NCBI GenBank assembly: GCA_950022655.1
Contig: OX465584.1
Location: 48,466,723-48,530,722, forward strand
Reading direction: 5' to 3'
DNA: 64,000 nucleotides
Origin: Alentia gelatinosa
Lineage: Eukaryota; Annelida; Polychaeta; Phyllodocida; Polynoidae
The position numbers and the translations under genes were made by a program. Shown here one piece after another: positions 49,305-62,210 of this stretch (the stretch's first letter is position 1; every line of letters starts with the position of its first letter). Below the pieces are notes generated by a model, which did not search any database, was not told where the DNA came from, and saw only the letters and a list, made by a program, of their open reading frames with translations.

Positions 49305-50085
49305 GCAATCCCTACTCGCATCTCCTCTATAAACCAGAGTAAGCAAGAGGGTACTCCATGAAGCAGTCCTCATAATGGCCCTAAACCTGACCGGATTCGC
49401 CTCATCGTACTGGTAAATGAATCAGCAAGGGAGAAGGCACTCCACAAAGCAGTCCATATAACAGTCCTAAACTTGACTAGGTCTGATTCATTTGACTGGG
49501 CAACAACAACAACAAATAAAGAAAATCTGCGTAATACCAGGCTCTGAAGCCGAGATTATTTCTGTCTATGTGGAGTAAAATGAACATTTACTTTTACTCA
49601 AATGGACGAAAAAATCTACAACCCTAATCTCTTCACCATGTAAACACCTGGCCAAGTGAGTAGGCAATGCACGAAGCAATCCTTGTAACAGTCCGAAACC
49701 TGACTAGGTCTGCCTCGTCTGAGCGATCCCAAATCCCATCACTTTGTAAATACTGGGCAAGCGAGGAGGCACTCCGTGAAGCAGACCGGTAACAGTGCTT
49801 AAACAAAACAGGTCCAGTTCGTCTGAGCGAAGTGATCTCCTTCTCGTAACCTTGTAAATATCCAGACAAGCATGGAGGCACTTCACAAAGCAGAATATGT
49901 AACAGTCCTTAACCAGAACCGGTCCACCTCGTTTGAGCGAAGTAGTCACTTTGTAAATATCCAGACAAGTGAGGCGCCGTGCCCGAAAGCAGTCCTCGTA
50001 TCAGTGGCTCGCCTGAGGAATCCCCAATCGCATAAACCTGTACATACCTGAGCAAGTGAGTAGGTGCTCTGCGAAGCAGCGAGGT
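49236..50085 (+). repeat. Tandem copies of the C2CD5 coding end, stop and 3' UTR, about 105-bp period, about 8 copies
   Basis: The unit holds AAGCGAGGAGGCACTCCG, CAGTCCTCGTAACAGTCC and CCTGACCGGATTCGCCTC from the last codons, then about 35 nt of 3' UTR. Copies lie near 49236 (authentic), 49341, 49424, 49653, 49759, 49868, 49966 and 50052, increasingly diverged. A non-repeat insertion with AATAAA separates copies 3 and 4. Confidence 0.9.
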
Positions 50086-51901
50086 GTTTCTAAATCTGAT
50101 AACGATAGAAAAATTGATCTTATCGTGGTCTTTGTTGCATTCTTGTTACCTAAAGAGAGTTATCAGTCTATATGTAGGACGGTCTCACAAGGCAATTACT
50201 AAAAATTCGTAAATTTAAGTTTTTGAGAAGGTGATAACTTTATTCTTTTTTATCCGCTGCTATGTAAAATTGATTGTACGTAACAAAATGTATTCTCATA
50301 CGAAAGGAGAAATTATAAAAATTTCGATAGATGTCTTGGATTTGTGACGACTATCTTTAAAATACGGACTGACCTGAATATCCTGGTTGTTATCGCTGGG
50401 GCGGGCCCTAATCATAGTCCTACAGTGGTTATCGTTCTCAGTTTTAGAAACAGCTCCCTGTTCCCGTAACACGCCCTCCTCGCCTTAGCAAGGTGATCCA
50501 CCTACCCTGTATAAACGAGTGTAAAAACGGCTGTAGTATAGGTGTATATGTATGTAAATACATGTAGTATCTACAGTACTGTAAATCCTCATTCTAGATT
50601 GTAATTTGCATTTATAGTAAAGAATTCACTGTCGTAGGCAGTGCGTGTTACTGTTTACTGTAGATGGTACTTGGAGAGTTATTTTAAAAAGCGTAAATCT
50701 ACACTTTTATAAATAGTAAAAATTATCTCACTCTCATCGCTACGTCTATGGCCAACAAGGATAACCACTTGCATATCATATTCTAATATTCATATTATTG
50801 TACGCAGTATTTTCCGTTATAATTAGTGGTTTCTAGTCATATAATTGGAGATTCAGTAATGACACATCTTATGTTCTGACTCAAAGTGATACCCATAGTT
50901 ATGTCTCCGCTGATGTGGACTCAAAAAATCACTCACATCAGCAAATTCTTGAAGTCTCCAGTCGTACGACATTTTATAGTACGACATTAATTTAGCACTT
51001 TTGCCTATTATTTATATGGCAAGATCTCACTATAGAAAAGGAATGTATTCATCGTATATGATTGTGGCATAATGTTTAGTTAGATGTAACACAGTTTCAG
51101 ACATAGCTATATTAGCTATGGTGCCATAATTGTGTATATATGTATTCGGAACGATTATAGTCTGTGCAATGCATTCTGGGAAGTGAATGAGTTCATTTTG
51201 AAACATTCATGAGGAATGCGAACTTTTACACGAGCCAAGAAAATACTCAGTTATCATAGTTCTGAGAAATAACGACAGGTGGTGTCTCGACTAGGGAGCC
51301 AAAGTGATCCCACTGAAACGTGCTCAAAATACCATTTCCGGATGGGGGGGGGGGGGGTGGGGGGGGCTCGGCACTTTGACCATATGTAGTTCTAAATTAT
51401 ATGTCTCATTCTCCAATCTTTTAAATGCATATCTTTAATACACTCAACAACTGTCATTGTAAATTGACAAACTTAGTAAGAGACGAGTGTAGTAAAGAAC
51501 ATTTCAAAAGTAGCAAATGAGACCAAAAACGAAATCATAGCCTTGAATCCCCATTGCCTCATCAGGCTTGTTCTTACTAGCATACGTTTTTTTGAGCACG
51601 GGTATCTGCCATTTCAGTGGGCTCACTTTGACACCATATAGCTCTGTACCAGAAATTAATCAATAGATCGTCAGTCCTCGATCATTAACAAACGATGTGG
51701 TGTGTTAGGTAAAAATTTAAGTTTCAGACATAATACTTATCTAATCTAATAAGTAATGGCTCAAAATGTTACGGGATACACTTTCTTCCACAGTAATCTT
51801 TTGAGACAAAGGGACAGGATAAGAAGCATATGGCGAATATTATAGTTCAGATTTCAACCAGAGCTGATATCTTGATGTATCATCAAATGTACATTGAATC
51901 C
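50086..51901. other. Intergenic, nothing recognised beyond a G-run
   Basis: AT-rich sequence downstream of C2CD5 with a G-rich tract at about 51345-51366. Part of the C2CD5 3' UTR may extend here. Confidence 0.4.
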
Positions 51902-52243
51902 AAAGTGCCTGTTTCACTGGGCTGCTGTATGGCCACAAAAGAGCACTGTACAGGCATAGTACGGCCGCCGTGTATCAGGCGTCGGCCACATGGCAGTGGA
52001 ACAGATGATGGCCAATAAAACCTTATCATGTAGCTATTGTTAAGTACCTATATGCAGTTCTCGCAAACTACCACCCATTGATCCTCCCCCCCCCCCCCCC
52101 CCCCCCGGAGGCTTGTGGGTTTGTACACTATAAGCATGCGTGGCAGATGCCCGGCAACACAGTATTTTTTTTAAATTATTTTTTTGCCTCACTTCTTTCA
52201 AATTTGGAAGATCTTCCAAAGTCAGTCCAGTGGAACAGGCCCT
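51902..52243. mobile_element. MITE-like family R4, full copy
   Basis: Ends AAGTGCCTGTTTCACTGGGC and AGTCCAGTGGAACAGGCCC are inverse; interrupted by a C-run of about 20 nt. About 340 bp. Confidence 0.85.
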
Positions 52244-52915
52244 TATGTTTGCCATGATATTCAACCAGAATACACCATAGTTTCTCACCTCCCTGGACAA
52301 GCCTCAACGAAAACGAGCATTTCACTATGTTTTGTTTCCTCATATCCACGTTTATCATTTTGGATTTTTTATCACCGAAGATGAATCCGACAAGAGATTT
52401 GTAGTTTCATATATATTCTTGTTCGCGTGATATTTTGATGTGTTGTTTTGGGGTTTGTTGTACAATTTGTATTGCTACTGCCGAAGTCGTTACTGGTTGA
52501 AAAGTTAAAACATTAAGGATTTATTGTATATATAATTATGATTGCATGTATCTTACATTAGAATCATCAGTTCTTAATTTCATACAATGCAAACAAAGTT
52601 CTCGTCTTCTCATCATACACATCAGTTTTTAATTAGTTTTTCACCGAAAGAGCTTCAATACCAGTTGTATAAGCTTTTAGGTTCATTGTTTATTTAGGTG
52701 AACCTAACAGAGATTTGCAGATGCCGGTGGAACGCTGAACCAACAAAAGATAATGAAATCTGCAGACTGATAACAAGGAAACTACGTCAGACAGAATTCC
52801 TGGGATACTATGGGAATACTGGGTCCGGGTGAATGAATTGATTTTTACGATGTTGTACAGGTTGACACCAGAGGCAGAGAACAATTCAATTTATTTACCC
52901 CAATCCATTTTTTCC

Positions 52916-53115
52916 TATTATTATTATATACTTAACAATATTGAATATATGTATTTCTCATTTATGAGCATGTCGATTTGATGGCTATCGTTCTCCATAA
53001 GAGGATGAATGTTCTTTCGGTAAAGAGAATTTCACGTAATCACATGAGACGTTCGTCTCAGTGAGACGAACTCCATAAATACTAAATAGAAATATTCGAG
53101 CACAGGTATATGATA
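52916..53115. mobile_element. MITE-like element, ATATACCTG family
   Basis: Starts TATTATTATTATATACTTAA and ends CGAGCACAGGTATATGATAA, inverse of each other. Confidence 0.6.
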
Positions 53116-53947
53116 ACAATATTAATAGCTATATCACCATGTTGGCGAAGAGGACAAATCCTGGTCGCTTATTGGCTAGTTAGCTTCCAACGTCATCAGT
53201 GAATACTACACAACCCATGTGGCAAAGTTTTTACACTTTATGTAGTAACTCGTCGGGTATTTATTGTCAATATCAATTCAATGGGAAAACAAATATCAGG
53301 GGTGATATAATTAGTTATATAACGTATCCTGGATGCTATCTGTAATTTACGAGACTCAGAGTTCGGATGACTCTTTCTTTGCCTGCCCAAGATTGAATGA
53401 GACTGTTACCTTTTGTAAACCACAAATAGTTTCCCGGAGTTAAATGTACACCAGAGACGATTACATTCTACATTCTTAGAGAGTTATTGTTTGGTATTTG
53501 TAAATGTTCATACTGTGAACACAGGATTGTGATATTATTGGACCACACTATTAATGGGAAATTATTTCCTCGGAGAGTATACTCTACGGTGTACCTGCAT
53601 AATATAGCTTCCATGAACTTCCACAATGTTAGGGGAACTGTCTCTGGCAGTCAACCGTTCATCGTTTAGCGTACATTGAGTTTGTTGTAAACTATTTGCG
53701 GAAAATCAACCCGTTTCAGGGATGCAGAGTGATGGTGCATGTAGAAATGGCGTATTGATATGAAATAGTTGTGATAGATTGTAAAATGGTCACATAATAT
53801 ACGGAGACAGGATTAGGGTGCCAGAAAGAAATCTGTGCTGAGTTGTTTTGGTGTGTTTAAACGTACTGAGTTTGAAGAGCGATGTCAATCCGAACACACC
53901 AAAATAACAAGGAATATATTTCAGATAGGAATACTTATTCTGTCTCG

Positions 53948-54116
53948 TCATTATTATATACCTGAAAATCATTAAAAACGCGATTGTATTACTTACAATT
54001 TTCACTTATAGCAAGTCAGGTGGAACAGTGGGACGAACTATATTCATCACTAAGTGACGAATGAAGTCTGTACGCTTGACCAGTAAGTGTGAGACATTCG
54101 CGCACAGGTATATGAT
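53948..54116. mobile_element. MITE-like element, ATATACCTG family
   Basis: Starts TCATTATTATATACCTGAAA and ends TCGCGCACAGGTATATGATA, inverse of each other; interior ATTAAAAACGCGATT. Confidence 0.68.
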
Positions 54117-54285
54117 AACGTTCCCCTCTTCCAACAGATACGATTAAAATAATGTTATAATACAATAAAGATGTAGAATGATGCAATGACGGAAGAGTGT
54201 ACATGAGGACCCTTTTAAGGTAGTCACCCTTCATTGCAAACCAAAGTGGCCTGAGTTGTGGGTAATACCCTTAAAGAGGTACAAC

Positions 54286-54622
54286 AAAGGGCATGTTCCA
54301 TTAGGCTGGCTCCACAACCACAAAAGAGCATCTTACGACATCCACACAGCAACGCCATGGCAGCTGTTGATCAGGTGGTTATAGCCATGGGTGTAGTGGA
54401 GGAGGCAACACGCTGATTGGCGGCAGTAGCAGGGCAGTGTAATGGGCGATGACCCATAAAACCTGATATAATAGCTTTTGTCCAATGCCTACAAACGTAG
54501 CCAACATGGCCTCCTTGCGACATCATCCTGTGAACTTATTTGTGGTTTTGTACACTATGAGCATGTTTGCCAGATGCCCTGTGTCATTATATTCACGGCC
54601 AGTCCAATGGAGTACCCCCTTT
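54286..54622. mobile_element. MITE-like family R4, full copy
   Basis: Ends AAAGGGCATGTTCCATTAGG and CCAATGGAGTACCCCCTTT are inverse; interior ACCACAAAAGAGCATCTTAC and GTACACTATGAGCATGTTTG match the other copies. Confidence 0.83.
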
Positions 54623-57600
54623 AAAGAGATCAATAAAGACAATTCCATTCCAAGAATATTAATGCTAATTGCGGGGTGGTTCCCACAGCTGTCCTACTGG
54701 TCTTCTACTCCATTTTTGTATCTGGCATCATCCATTTTTGTTCCTTTTATATAAAAAATACTGTGTAAAAAAGGATGTGTGGTAATACTGCTCAACCTTC
54801 GAAAAATGAATATTGGAGTAATGTTTGTAAATACAGTTGTTTCTTAAATCTAAATAAAGACTGTAATCCTATGGATTGCTACGTACCTTCAGCCGCTCAA
54901 TGTTCTCTCGTATTTTTGTTTTAAGTAAGATTTATTCACTGACATATGCAGAAATGTACCTACATGTTCATGAATGTTTACATTGTCTATGGTTCTATGG
55001 CATTTACTATTCCCTGCTCTAAACAAGATACTTTGGGATTTTCACACAAAGAAATGTTTGGTTTGAAGAAAGTGACATGTTTTTTCCTATGTCAACTCCA
55101 ACTTTTAGATATTCTATATGATAAATTATGCATGATATCATTCTGCAAATTAAGAATATAACACAGTAACCCCCAGTTCTTACGGGTGACCATATAAAAA
55201 CAATTAACAGAATTTGGGTGTCTTTAGCATAGAGTGCCCCTCAGAAATCACTCATTTTACCTGGTCGCATGGAAACTCAAAGCCTAGAAAATGTCACCCA
55301 TCTATCAAGCTTTGATAAACTATATGTTGGTCTTGCATAAAACACGACAAATTATGCTCCAAGCCCTGCTGGGAGTTTCTAAACAAACAGCACAGTATGA
55401 GTCACCCAAAGAAAGAGCAGCCCTCAAATTGTACGCGGACTAGGCTATAGTTCTGTGGAGGAGTGTATTCGAAATGGTCATCAAGAAAAGTTAAAATGTC
55501 AAAATAATTTCCTGTCCAGCAAGACATGGTAAACTATTTAGCTATTTTTCCTATTCATACCTACACTTGTTAATAGAAATTATTGCACTTTAATTGTGGC
55601 TAAAAATAGAAAACGTGATAAAAATGATTTGCGTTGATTCGGGCGTCTCCGCGTTCCCGGTGGGGTGTGGGTGACTGTTCGGATCGGGCAAAAAATTGTC
55701 GCTCGCCGATTACACGTCTTTTTCACCATAAAAATAGAAAACGACCTGCTGCTACTATTGTGCCGCCCTGGTGGCTAAAACGGGAACTTAAGAACAATAG
55801 CGAGGCATAGCTATAGGCCTTGCAACCATGTTATGGACTGGAAACTAGTTATTTTTGACTTGCTATACAAAAGGTCTCATAACTTAGGCTGTAAAAAAGA
55901 AACAGATTTACAAATGGTACCATATTAAACCAGTGATTATGGGCTTTATTATCATGTACATTTCTAATTTATCGAGGTAATTTGTATGTTTTCATTTTTG
56001 ACACATTTTCTCTGAAATCATGCAGTTAGGCAAAATATTGACCTTCTAGAATATGAGTGATGATTCCATAGAATTCCATATGAAAGCAAATCAAATCCCA
56101 GTTTGATCAAGTAGATATTTCTTTGAGGATCATTTTGATACCTTAACTTTTATTGTACTCATAGTAGAAGTCAAAATGGATTGTTTTGTTATCAAATTAG
56201 AAAAGAAGCAAAAAGCCCGTTTTTGTGATATGTGCCATATGTTAAAGCATTGTGATGGTAGGCAGAAAATAGAGAACTAAGGCTTGGTTGGAAATGATGC
56301 AATATTTTTACATTAAAATTTCAGACACTGTAAATATTAACTAAAGGAAAAACAGTGTAAATATTAACTAAAGGAAAAACAGACAAATGATTCCTTAAAC
56401 TAATAAGATATGCAGCACATGTCAATCTATAAGAATCTTTAGGGAAACACTATTCTCGGGAGCGGAACGTTTAGTTTCTTTCACAACCGCTTGGGGCAAA
56501 GGGTTAAGCCAGTTTCGATCACCCTAGCTTTCTGTTATCATCGCTTGATCGACAAAACGTAAATCGATGTTTGAACTCACTGTTCATGATTAATATACAT
56601 AATTAAAGGTATTTTGATGTGTTTCTAGCAAGATACATCAGTAAACTTTGTGCGATACAAGTAAAAATGCTTGAATCTGCATATTTATGTACTTTTGAGC
56701 AAGTTTCTATTTTGACATTTGTAGCAGCCTGTTATTGCAATTTTGGCAGATTGCTGGGGAAAACACCAAATAAAACAATCTTTGCAAAACAAATTGATAC
56801 AAAAGAAACCACCAAACATCTTCCCCTGCTCTTAATCTCCATACCATTTTTTGTTTGATATCTGTATCTTCGATATTTACCGAGATATTACCAGAGATGT
56901 ACAGTGGTTTTAACGTTGGTTTCAATGGAGTGAAAAGTTGTTTAACCCTTCGCGCGTACGAGAGTGCACTGCACCGCTTTACCGAAGATAAACTGGACAG
57001 CTATAAACCTGAGTAGCGCAGTGTTCATTTTTGCGGCCGGACCTACCCGTTACTACGTTGCGTGACGTCATCGCCGCTCCCGAGAATTTGAATCCGGATC
57101 CCACCATAGTCCCTAATATGCCTTCCTGACCTATAGGGCACATAGCCTATGATCCATGGGCGCCGCCATGACGCCCCCCGAGTAGGTGTTCTTCACTAAA
57201 GGAGGTGAAAAAGTAGTGAGTGATAATTGGGATAATTGGGAAATGTCACTTTTCTTGCCTTGCTCACATATGTAAATAAATTGTTCCATGTGAAAAATAT
57301 CATGTCCTGGGTTTTAGCATTATATCTTCCTGCTCTGGAATCAGTATAGGGAGTCAAAAGAACCTTGGTAAAACATTGAAAGGCAGCTGAATTTAGTAAG
57401 AACAAAGAGCCAGAATACAGGTTTTGTCCCCCGACCACCTAGTGACTGCTTCATGAACTAACAATGACTCTGTCCCCTATAGTACTGTGGGTTTCCAATC
57501 CAGGTAATCAATTAAGTCGGTAGTTTTAATTTTCAATGTAAATTGTCCGATACACCTTAACTGGCCATCAGAGCAAAGGATTGCTTCAACCAGTTTGACC

Positions 57601-58380
57601 AACAGAGGTGACCAACCAAGGACTGGACTCGATCGTTTAGCAGAGTCTTTCGGGTTTCCCTAGCGGGTGAATGAGAAAATAACGTATGGGATTTATAGCC
57701 CTAAAGTATACTCAAAAATTATCCTTTTGGTAAGTCACTCTTCAAGCATGGATTCAGCTCCAAACTTCAAGAAAGCTGACACAAAGATATGCTTGGAGAG
57801 CACTGACGACAAGTATAAACTCAGTTGGTGATTGGTCCTCATGCGGGTACACTGCACCGCTCGAGTAATATACAAAAGTATTAGAAGAAATCGAGCGCCG
57901 CAGTGTAGGCGACACGCGCGGGACTGGCAAACTTTCCCGTAGTTCGAAGAGAAGTGATTGAAAGGTAGGTACGGATATTGATTGTATACAAATTATATAT
58001 AATAACACTACCATATCAATGACAATCCACTGAAAGGTAACGTGAGACAAAGGAAGAAACTCTTGAGCATTCCTTTAGTGATAGATATATGATAAATCGG
58101 GCGTTTTCTGGTTTTGCAGTAGACAATTTACTCTCGTCTGCAGCTGTGCAAGTTAGAAACACGGCCAAAAACAATGTCAACAATCTTGCTGTAAAGATTT
58201 GATAGCCAGAAAGTTAACTTCATCGCCCAGAAAGTGTGGACTAAGATGGACTGGTGGAATTAGTAGTGCAGTATATGTGGGGGAATTCCATCCGTTTTTG
58301 TATTCAAATATAATTCTGTTGCATTATCGTACTGACCCACTGACATAACGTCCGAACCGAAGTGACAGTCACAGTACAAC
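54623..58380. other. Intergenic, mostly unrecognised
   Basis: Between 56450 and 57090 ATTCTCGGGAGCGGAACG and CCGCTCCCGAGAATTTG are inverse and may bound an element of about 640 bp. A short repeat of ACAGTGTAAATATTAACTAA occurs at 56323-56375. No exon-like segment found. Confidence 0.45.
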
Positions 58381-58394
58381 TACAACTACATGTA

Positions 58395-58690
58395 CATGTA
58401 CAACTAGACTAGATCTAGAGTACTAGATCTATAACTATATTGGCTGCTTTCTGCTTTAAATCATCTTCAGCAACGAATACCAATCTAGAACATAAATCCC
58501 AATCATTCTCTTAAATAGATGATTTCCAATAATTTTCGTGGCGTAGAACTAGATCTAGAAGATTTTTAGATATCACTTTGCAATTTCAAAACAAAGTAAT
58601 CATTTTTTAAGGATATTGTTGCAATGGGTTAATCATTTTTATTATAGCAATTCTAAATCATCTAGATCTAGATCTATATGACTCAAATTA
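58395..58690. repeat. Cluster of CTAGATCTAG-type palindromic words
   Basis: AGACTAGATCTAGAGTACTA, AACTAGATCTAGAAGAT and ATCTAGATCTAGATC occur within 300 bp. Low-complexity; no function inferred. Confidence 0.6.
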
Positions 58691-59044
58691 AATTCAATAT
58701 CATTGTTATTTATGGCAGTGATATTGAAGTTGTGTGTGTATTTTAGGAAAATATTCATTCCTCATTTCTCCAAATTCCAATGGGTGTACTGTAGCCTGTA
58801 TAACCAGCCTTGCCTCAACAGTTACTGAGTCACTGATGTCATTGATGATGATAGGATGGTTTTTTGGGTGGGGGAGGGGGGGGGGAGGTATAAATGGAAG
58901 TATATTTCTAACAATCTAAGACTAATCTCCTCTAAATTAACTTTGAATTCAATATAATGAAAGTAATATTCAAGCTTTGTAAGTTGTAATATATAAAACT
59001 CACCCCTTGTTTCCCTGTCTGGGCAGGGCTGGTTGCAGGTAAGG

Positions 59045-59480
59045 TATTCGGTACCTGGAGAACTGAGCCCGCAAGAGAACTGAGCCAGAGGTGCGAACTG
59101 AGCCTTCAGGAGAACTGAGCCTGGGGTTGAGATTTAGCGCTACCAACTGCGCCCAGAGGTGCGAAGTAATGTTCCGCAAATGTTTCGCTCGGCCCTCGCT
59201 ACCCGTCGTCGTTACCCGTCGTAGTAGTCCCTATATACCCTCAGGGTCCCCTGGGACGTTAAACCACAAACAAACAAACAAACCCGTCGTATCATATCTT
59301 ATTCTCATCGGTACTTGGATCATACGCTCGGTAGCCTTTACGCTTGGGACTACCTACAGCCCAGCACTGACTGAGCCAGGCTCACTTCTCTTGGAGGCTC
59401 AGTTCTCCTGAAGGCTTAGTTCGCAACGACACCTCTGGCTCAGTTCTCTTGCAGGCTCAGTTCTCTTGTATTCAGGTATT
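59045..59480. mobile_element. Large foldback built from GAACTGAGCC units, with SINE-like insert
   Basis: Left arm (59045-59128) has GAACTGAGCC four times; right arm (59370-59475) has the inverse GGCTCAGTTC four times. Inside, 59229-59285 reads AGGGTCCCCTGGGACG then TTAAACCACAAACAAACAAA, the 3' end of a SINE-like repeat. Confidence 0.88.
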
Positions 59481-59924
59481 CACCCTTCATCTCCATTGAA
59501 GTTTAGATTGCTGTTCTATGTTGAAACATATCACTTTCTCTTCATTTCGGAGCTGGTACTCGGTGTACAGTAATAAGTGCTTTGGGTACCTGTGGGGAAG
59601 AATTCAACATGGACTTATAGCGAGGGAAACCTCATTTGAAAGCTATCGTCATCTTATTATCAAGCAAAAAAAACAGTGGAATGATCTACCTGTACCCGGT
59701 ACCTGTTCAGCTGCTTGAAACTGTGCCCTCACTGAAGAAGCAATTATCGTCTTATTTCTAATTGCCATACCTTTCTGGAGTGTAGTATCACTGTGAACTC
59801 TTTTACAAAGTTGTGTCTACATCATTCTCATCATCCATCCTAATCTCTTGCAATATTTGCTGTTAAAACCTTTCGGTGCAAACTTGTCATTTTTTACTCA
59901 CAGCACACTTAAAGGGATAACATC

Positions 59925-60420
59925 CGTTCCGAGCAAAGTTTAGGCTTAAGTAAGGTGACCCCTTAAGCAGGGTTTTCATTCTGCCGATGGTTAGGCTATG
60001 TAGTATATATAATATAATACCTTTATACAGGTGATATTATGGCATAGAAATACTGTTTTAACTACAGAAACACCCCATAGATGCCTACCTGACACCTACA
60101 GGAGCCTACACAGGCTGTTGTGTGATGTCTGATTGTCTAGACACCAGTCTACCCGCCTCATTCACACACCATAAAAAATAAATCAAGATAATCTGAAGTG
60201 TTGTCCACACATTGTCCTGTCGGATTTTGTAAGGTGTCCTCCCTTAAGTGGGGTTAAGAAGCATTTTGTTCCAACATAACTGTACGCTTATGCGGGGTGG
60301 TCCCCTAAGCTGGGTGACCCCTTAATCGGGGTTAAAATAAACTTTTTATAAAGGGGGAAATTTCTGTTCTGAGCATATTGACCTCTTAAGTGGGGTGTAC
60401 TAGAAGCAGGGTTTTAATGT
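59925..60420. repeat. Degenerate TTAAGCGGGGTGACC repeat block
   Basis: Recurrent GGTGACCCCTTAAGCAGGGT, CTTATGCGGGGTGGTCCCC and CTTAAGTGGGGTG words, related to 11616-11757 and 28190-28315. Confidence 0.75.
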
Positions 60421-60589
60421 ATTTGATTTGCTACAACCAAACTTAATTTTTAAAAACTCATATCTTTGAGAGTTACTTTACAGTAATAAGAAAAAGAGAG
60501 TTGTCTAGCAGTGGCGCAAATATAACTGGCTATATTTGTTGCATATCAACTTTTATCTCATATAGCTATAAACGTCCATAAGTTTAACA

Positions 60590-60830
60590 GTAGGAACTCG
60601 TACTCAACAGGCTTGTGAGTATGGTAACCCATACTCAATGAGCGGTAAACAGATAAACATTTCCAGGCTAAGGTAAAATCAAAAACATATTCGTGTTTGG
60701 TCTAGTCCCCATTTGCCATCCCGTTTGGAGCATTTCAGAATATTCCCTGGCTTTTGCATTGTTCATATCATTGAGCGTTGGCGAATGGGGACACAGGTCA
60801 TACACTCATCAATCTCTTTCTTAGTATTAT
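60590..60830. repeat. Dispersed repeat, copy 2 (other copy 235-480)
   Basis: Same family as 235-480: shared blocks in the same order, about 75 percent similar by eye, with a loss of the palindromic core. Confidence 0.85.
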
Positions 60831-62135
60831 GCAAGGGGGGTGCATATGGAAAATAGTAGCAATCCCGTCATGCCCATAGCCTTGAGAGCTGACCAGTGAG
60901 AGAGGGCTGTTTACAATGGCTAGGCTGGTTGTAGCCAGTTTGATCAGCCCTGCCACAATGGGACGAAATGGTATTGGACTGGTATTTGGTCACTGTACTA
61001 CATCACTGGACACTACGTTTCATGCGGCAGACACTCCCCTATGTTGCTTAAATCCCCAAATTACTTCTTTTATGGGTTCATAGTGACTGGGAATGTGATG
61101 AAGATTAAACTAGTGCAAATCTTTCAGGTATCTCACAGATATCTATTAAAATGTTTCCCAAAGTTTTCTGAATAGAAAAAGAATTTAAAAAGTGTCCCAG
61201 GTTGTCAGTGCGAGATCATGGGAAACCAGGGTGTAGCGTCCAAAATTCATAGCATAGTGTCTGTAGCATGGCTACCGGTTGGATGTAGCCTGACTCCCGG
61301 TTCGTTTTATTTACTCATGATTTACTGCTGTATGAAAGGGCAATCATTCTCTTACCATATCTATGTGGAGTGGCGATTAAAAGGACTCTCACCTTGCCAA
61401 ATATGTAGAGATGAGCTTTCTACCTGAATTCATCACATTGCTTCAATCACCACCCCTGTGGAGTAAAAGAACCTTGAGAAAGCCTGGAAAGGATCTTTAT
61501 TATCCATTGAATACAAAGCCCCCATTGAAAACGTATGGGGACTCAGTAAACCACGACCCATTATATAAAACTTGTCAGATACCATAACTGTGGTATACGG
61601 ATTTACACCTGTGGTATACGGCCTCAAAACCATGGTATACGGGGAAAATAGTCCCTTTTGCTACAGAGCAAAGAAATAGACCCCATTGTTATACCCTTTT
61701 ATATGGCAATTACTGGGTTTAATTTATTCGAAAAGATGGATAATAAATGCAACAAACGATGATTTTGTCGATACCTCTCGTGGTTTACGACCGCCTGTCC
61801 GCAAAACCATCGATTATTGTCTATTTATTGGTTGACTGGATTTTAAATCAAACCAACAAACAAACAAAACTCACATAGAGGAACACATACGGAGATGGGT
61901 TCATATAACTACAGAAACGCCTACAATGGGGTGGTTGAACATGGTGTCCATATTGTTAGGCCGACTCTAAGTATTTCTATGCATTCTTAAATGGTACTGA
62001 TGGGGAAAACGGTAATTGTGCATAGCGTAAGAGAATGATGTGTAAGTAACCACGGTTGAAACAGATGATCCCCAAATAGATATGTAACCGAACACATATT
62101 GAATGTATTTCTCTTTGTCTTTACATCCAGCCAAG
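60831..62135. other. Intergenic upstream of TOPBP1, with SINE-like copy 4 split by an insert
   Basis: 61330-61515 matches the SINE-like body (TTTCTACCTGAATTCATCAC, GAGAAAGCCTGGAAAGGATC); its tail (TTAAATCAAACCAACAAACA) reappears at about 61840-61866. The 310-nt interval contains TGTGGTATACGG three times. A promoter for TOPBP1 should lie just before 62136, but no core element is evident. Confidence 0.6.
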
Positions 62136-62210
62136 ATGGCGGGGGATATTGTAGTAAGGTTTGTGAGGCAGCAGAGCGCTCGTGGAGAAATTCTCGAGAA
62201 AACATTCAAA
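62136..62210 (+). CDS. TOPBP1: TOPBP1 coding exon 1 (25 codons)
   Basis: ATG in context CCAAGATGG, donor gtaggt, phase 0. It encodes the first beta strand of BRCT0 (VVRFVRQQ) and a charged stretch ending ILEKTFK. An upstream in-frame extension exists but is not AUG-initiated in a coding-like way. Confidence 0.84.

Noticed and set aside
48457..48873. Minus-strand frame of 138 codons
   Set aside because: Lies in the R2 dispersed repeats and the intron; no protein similarity.
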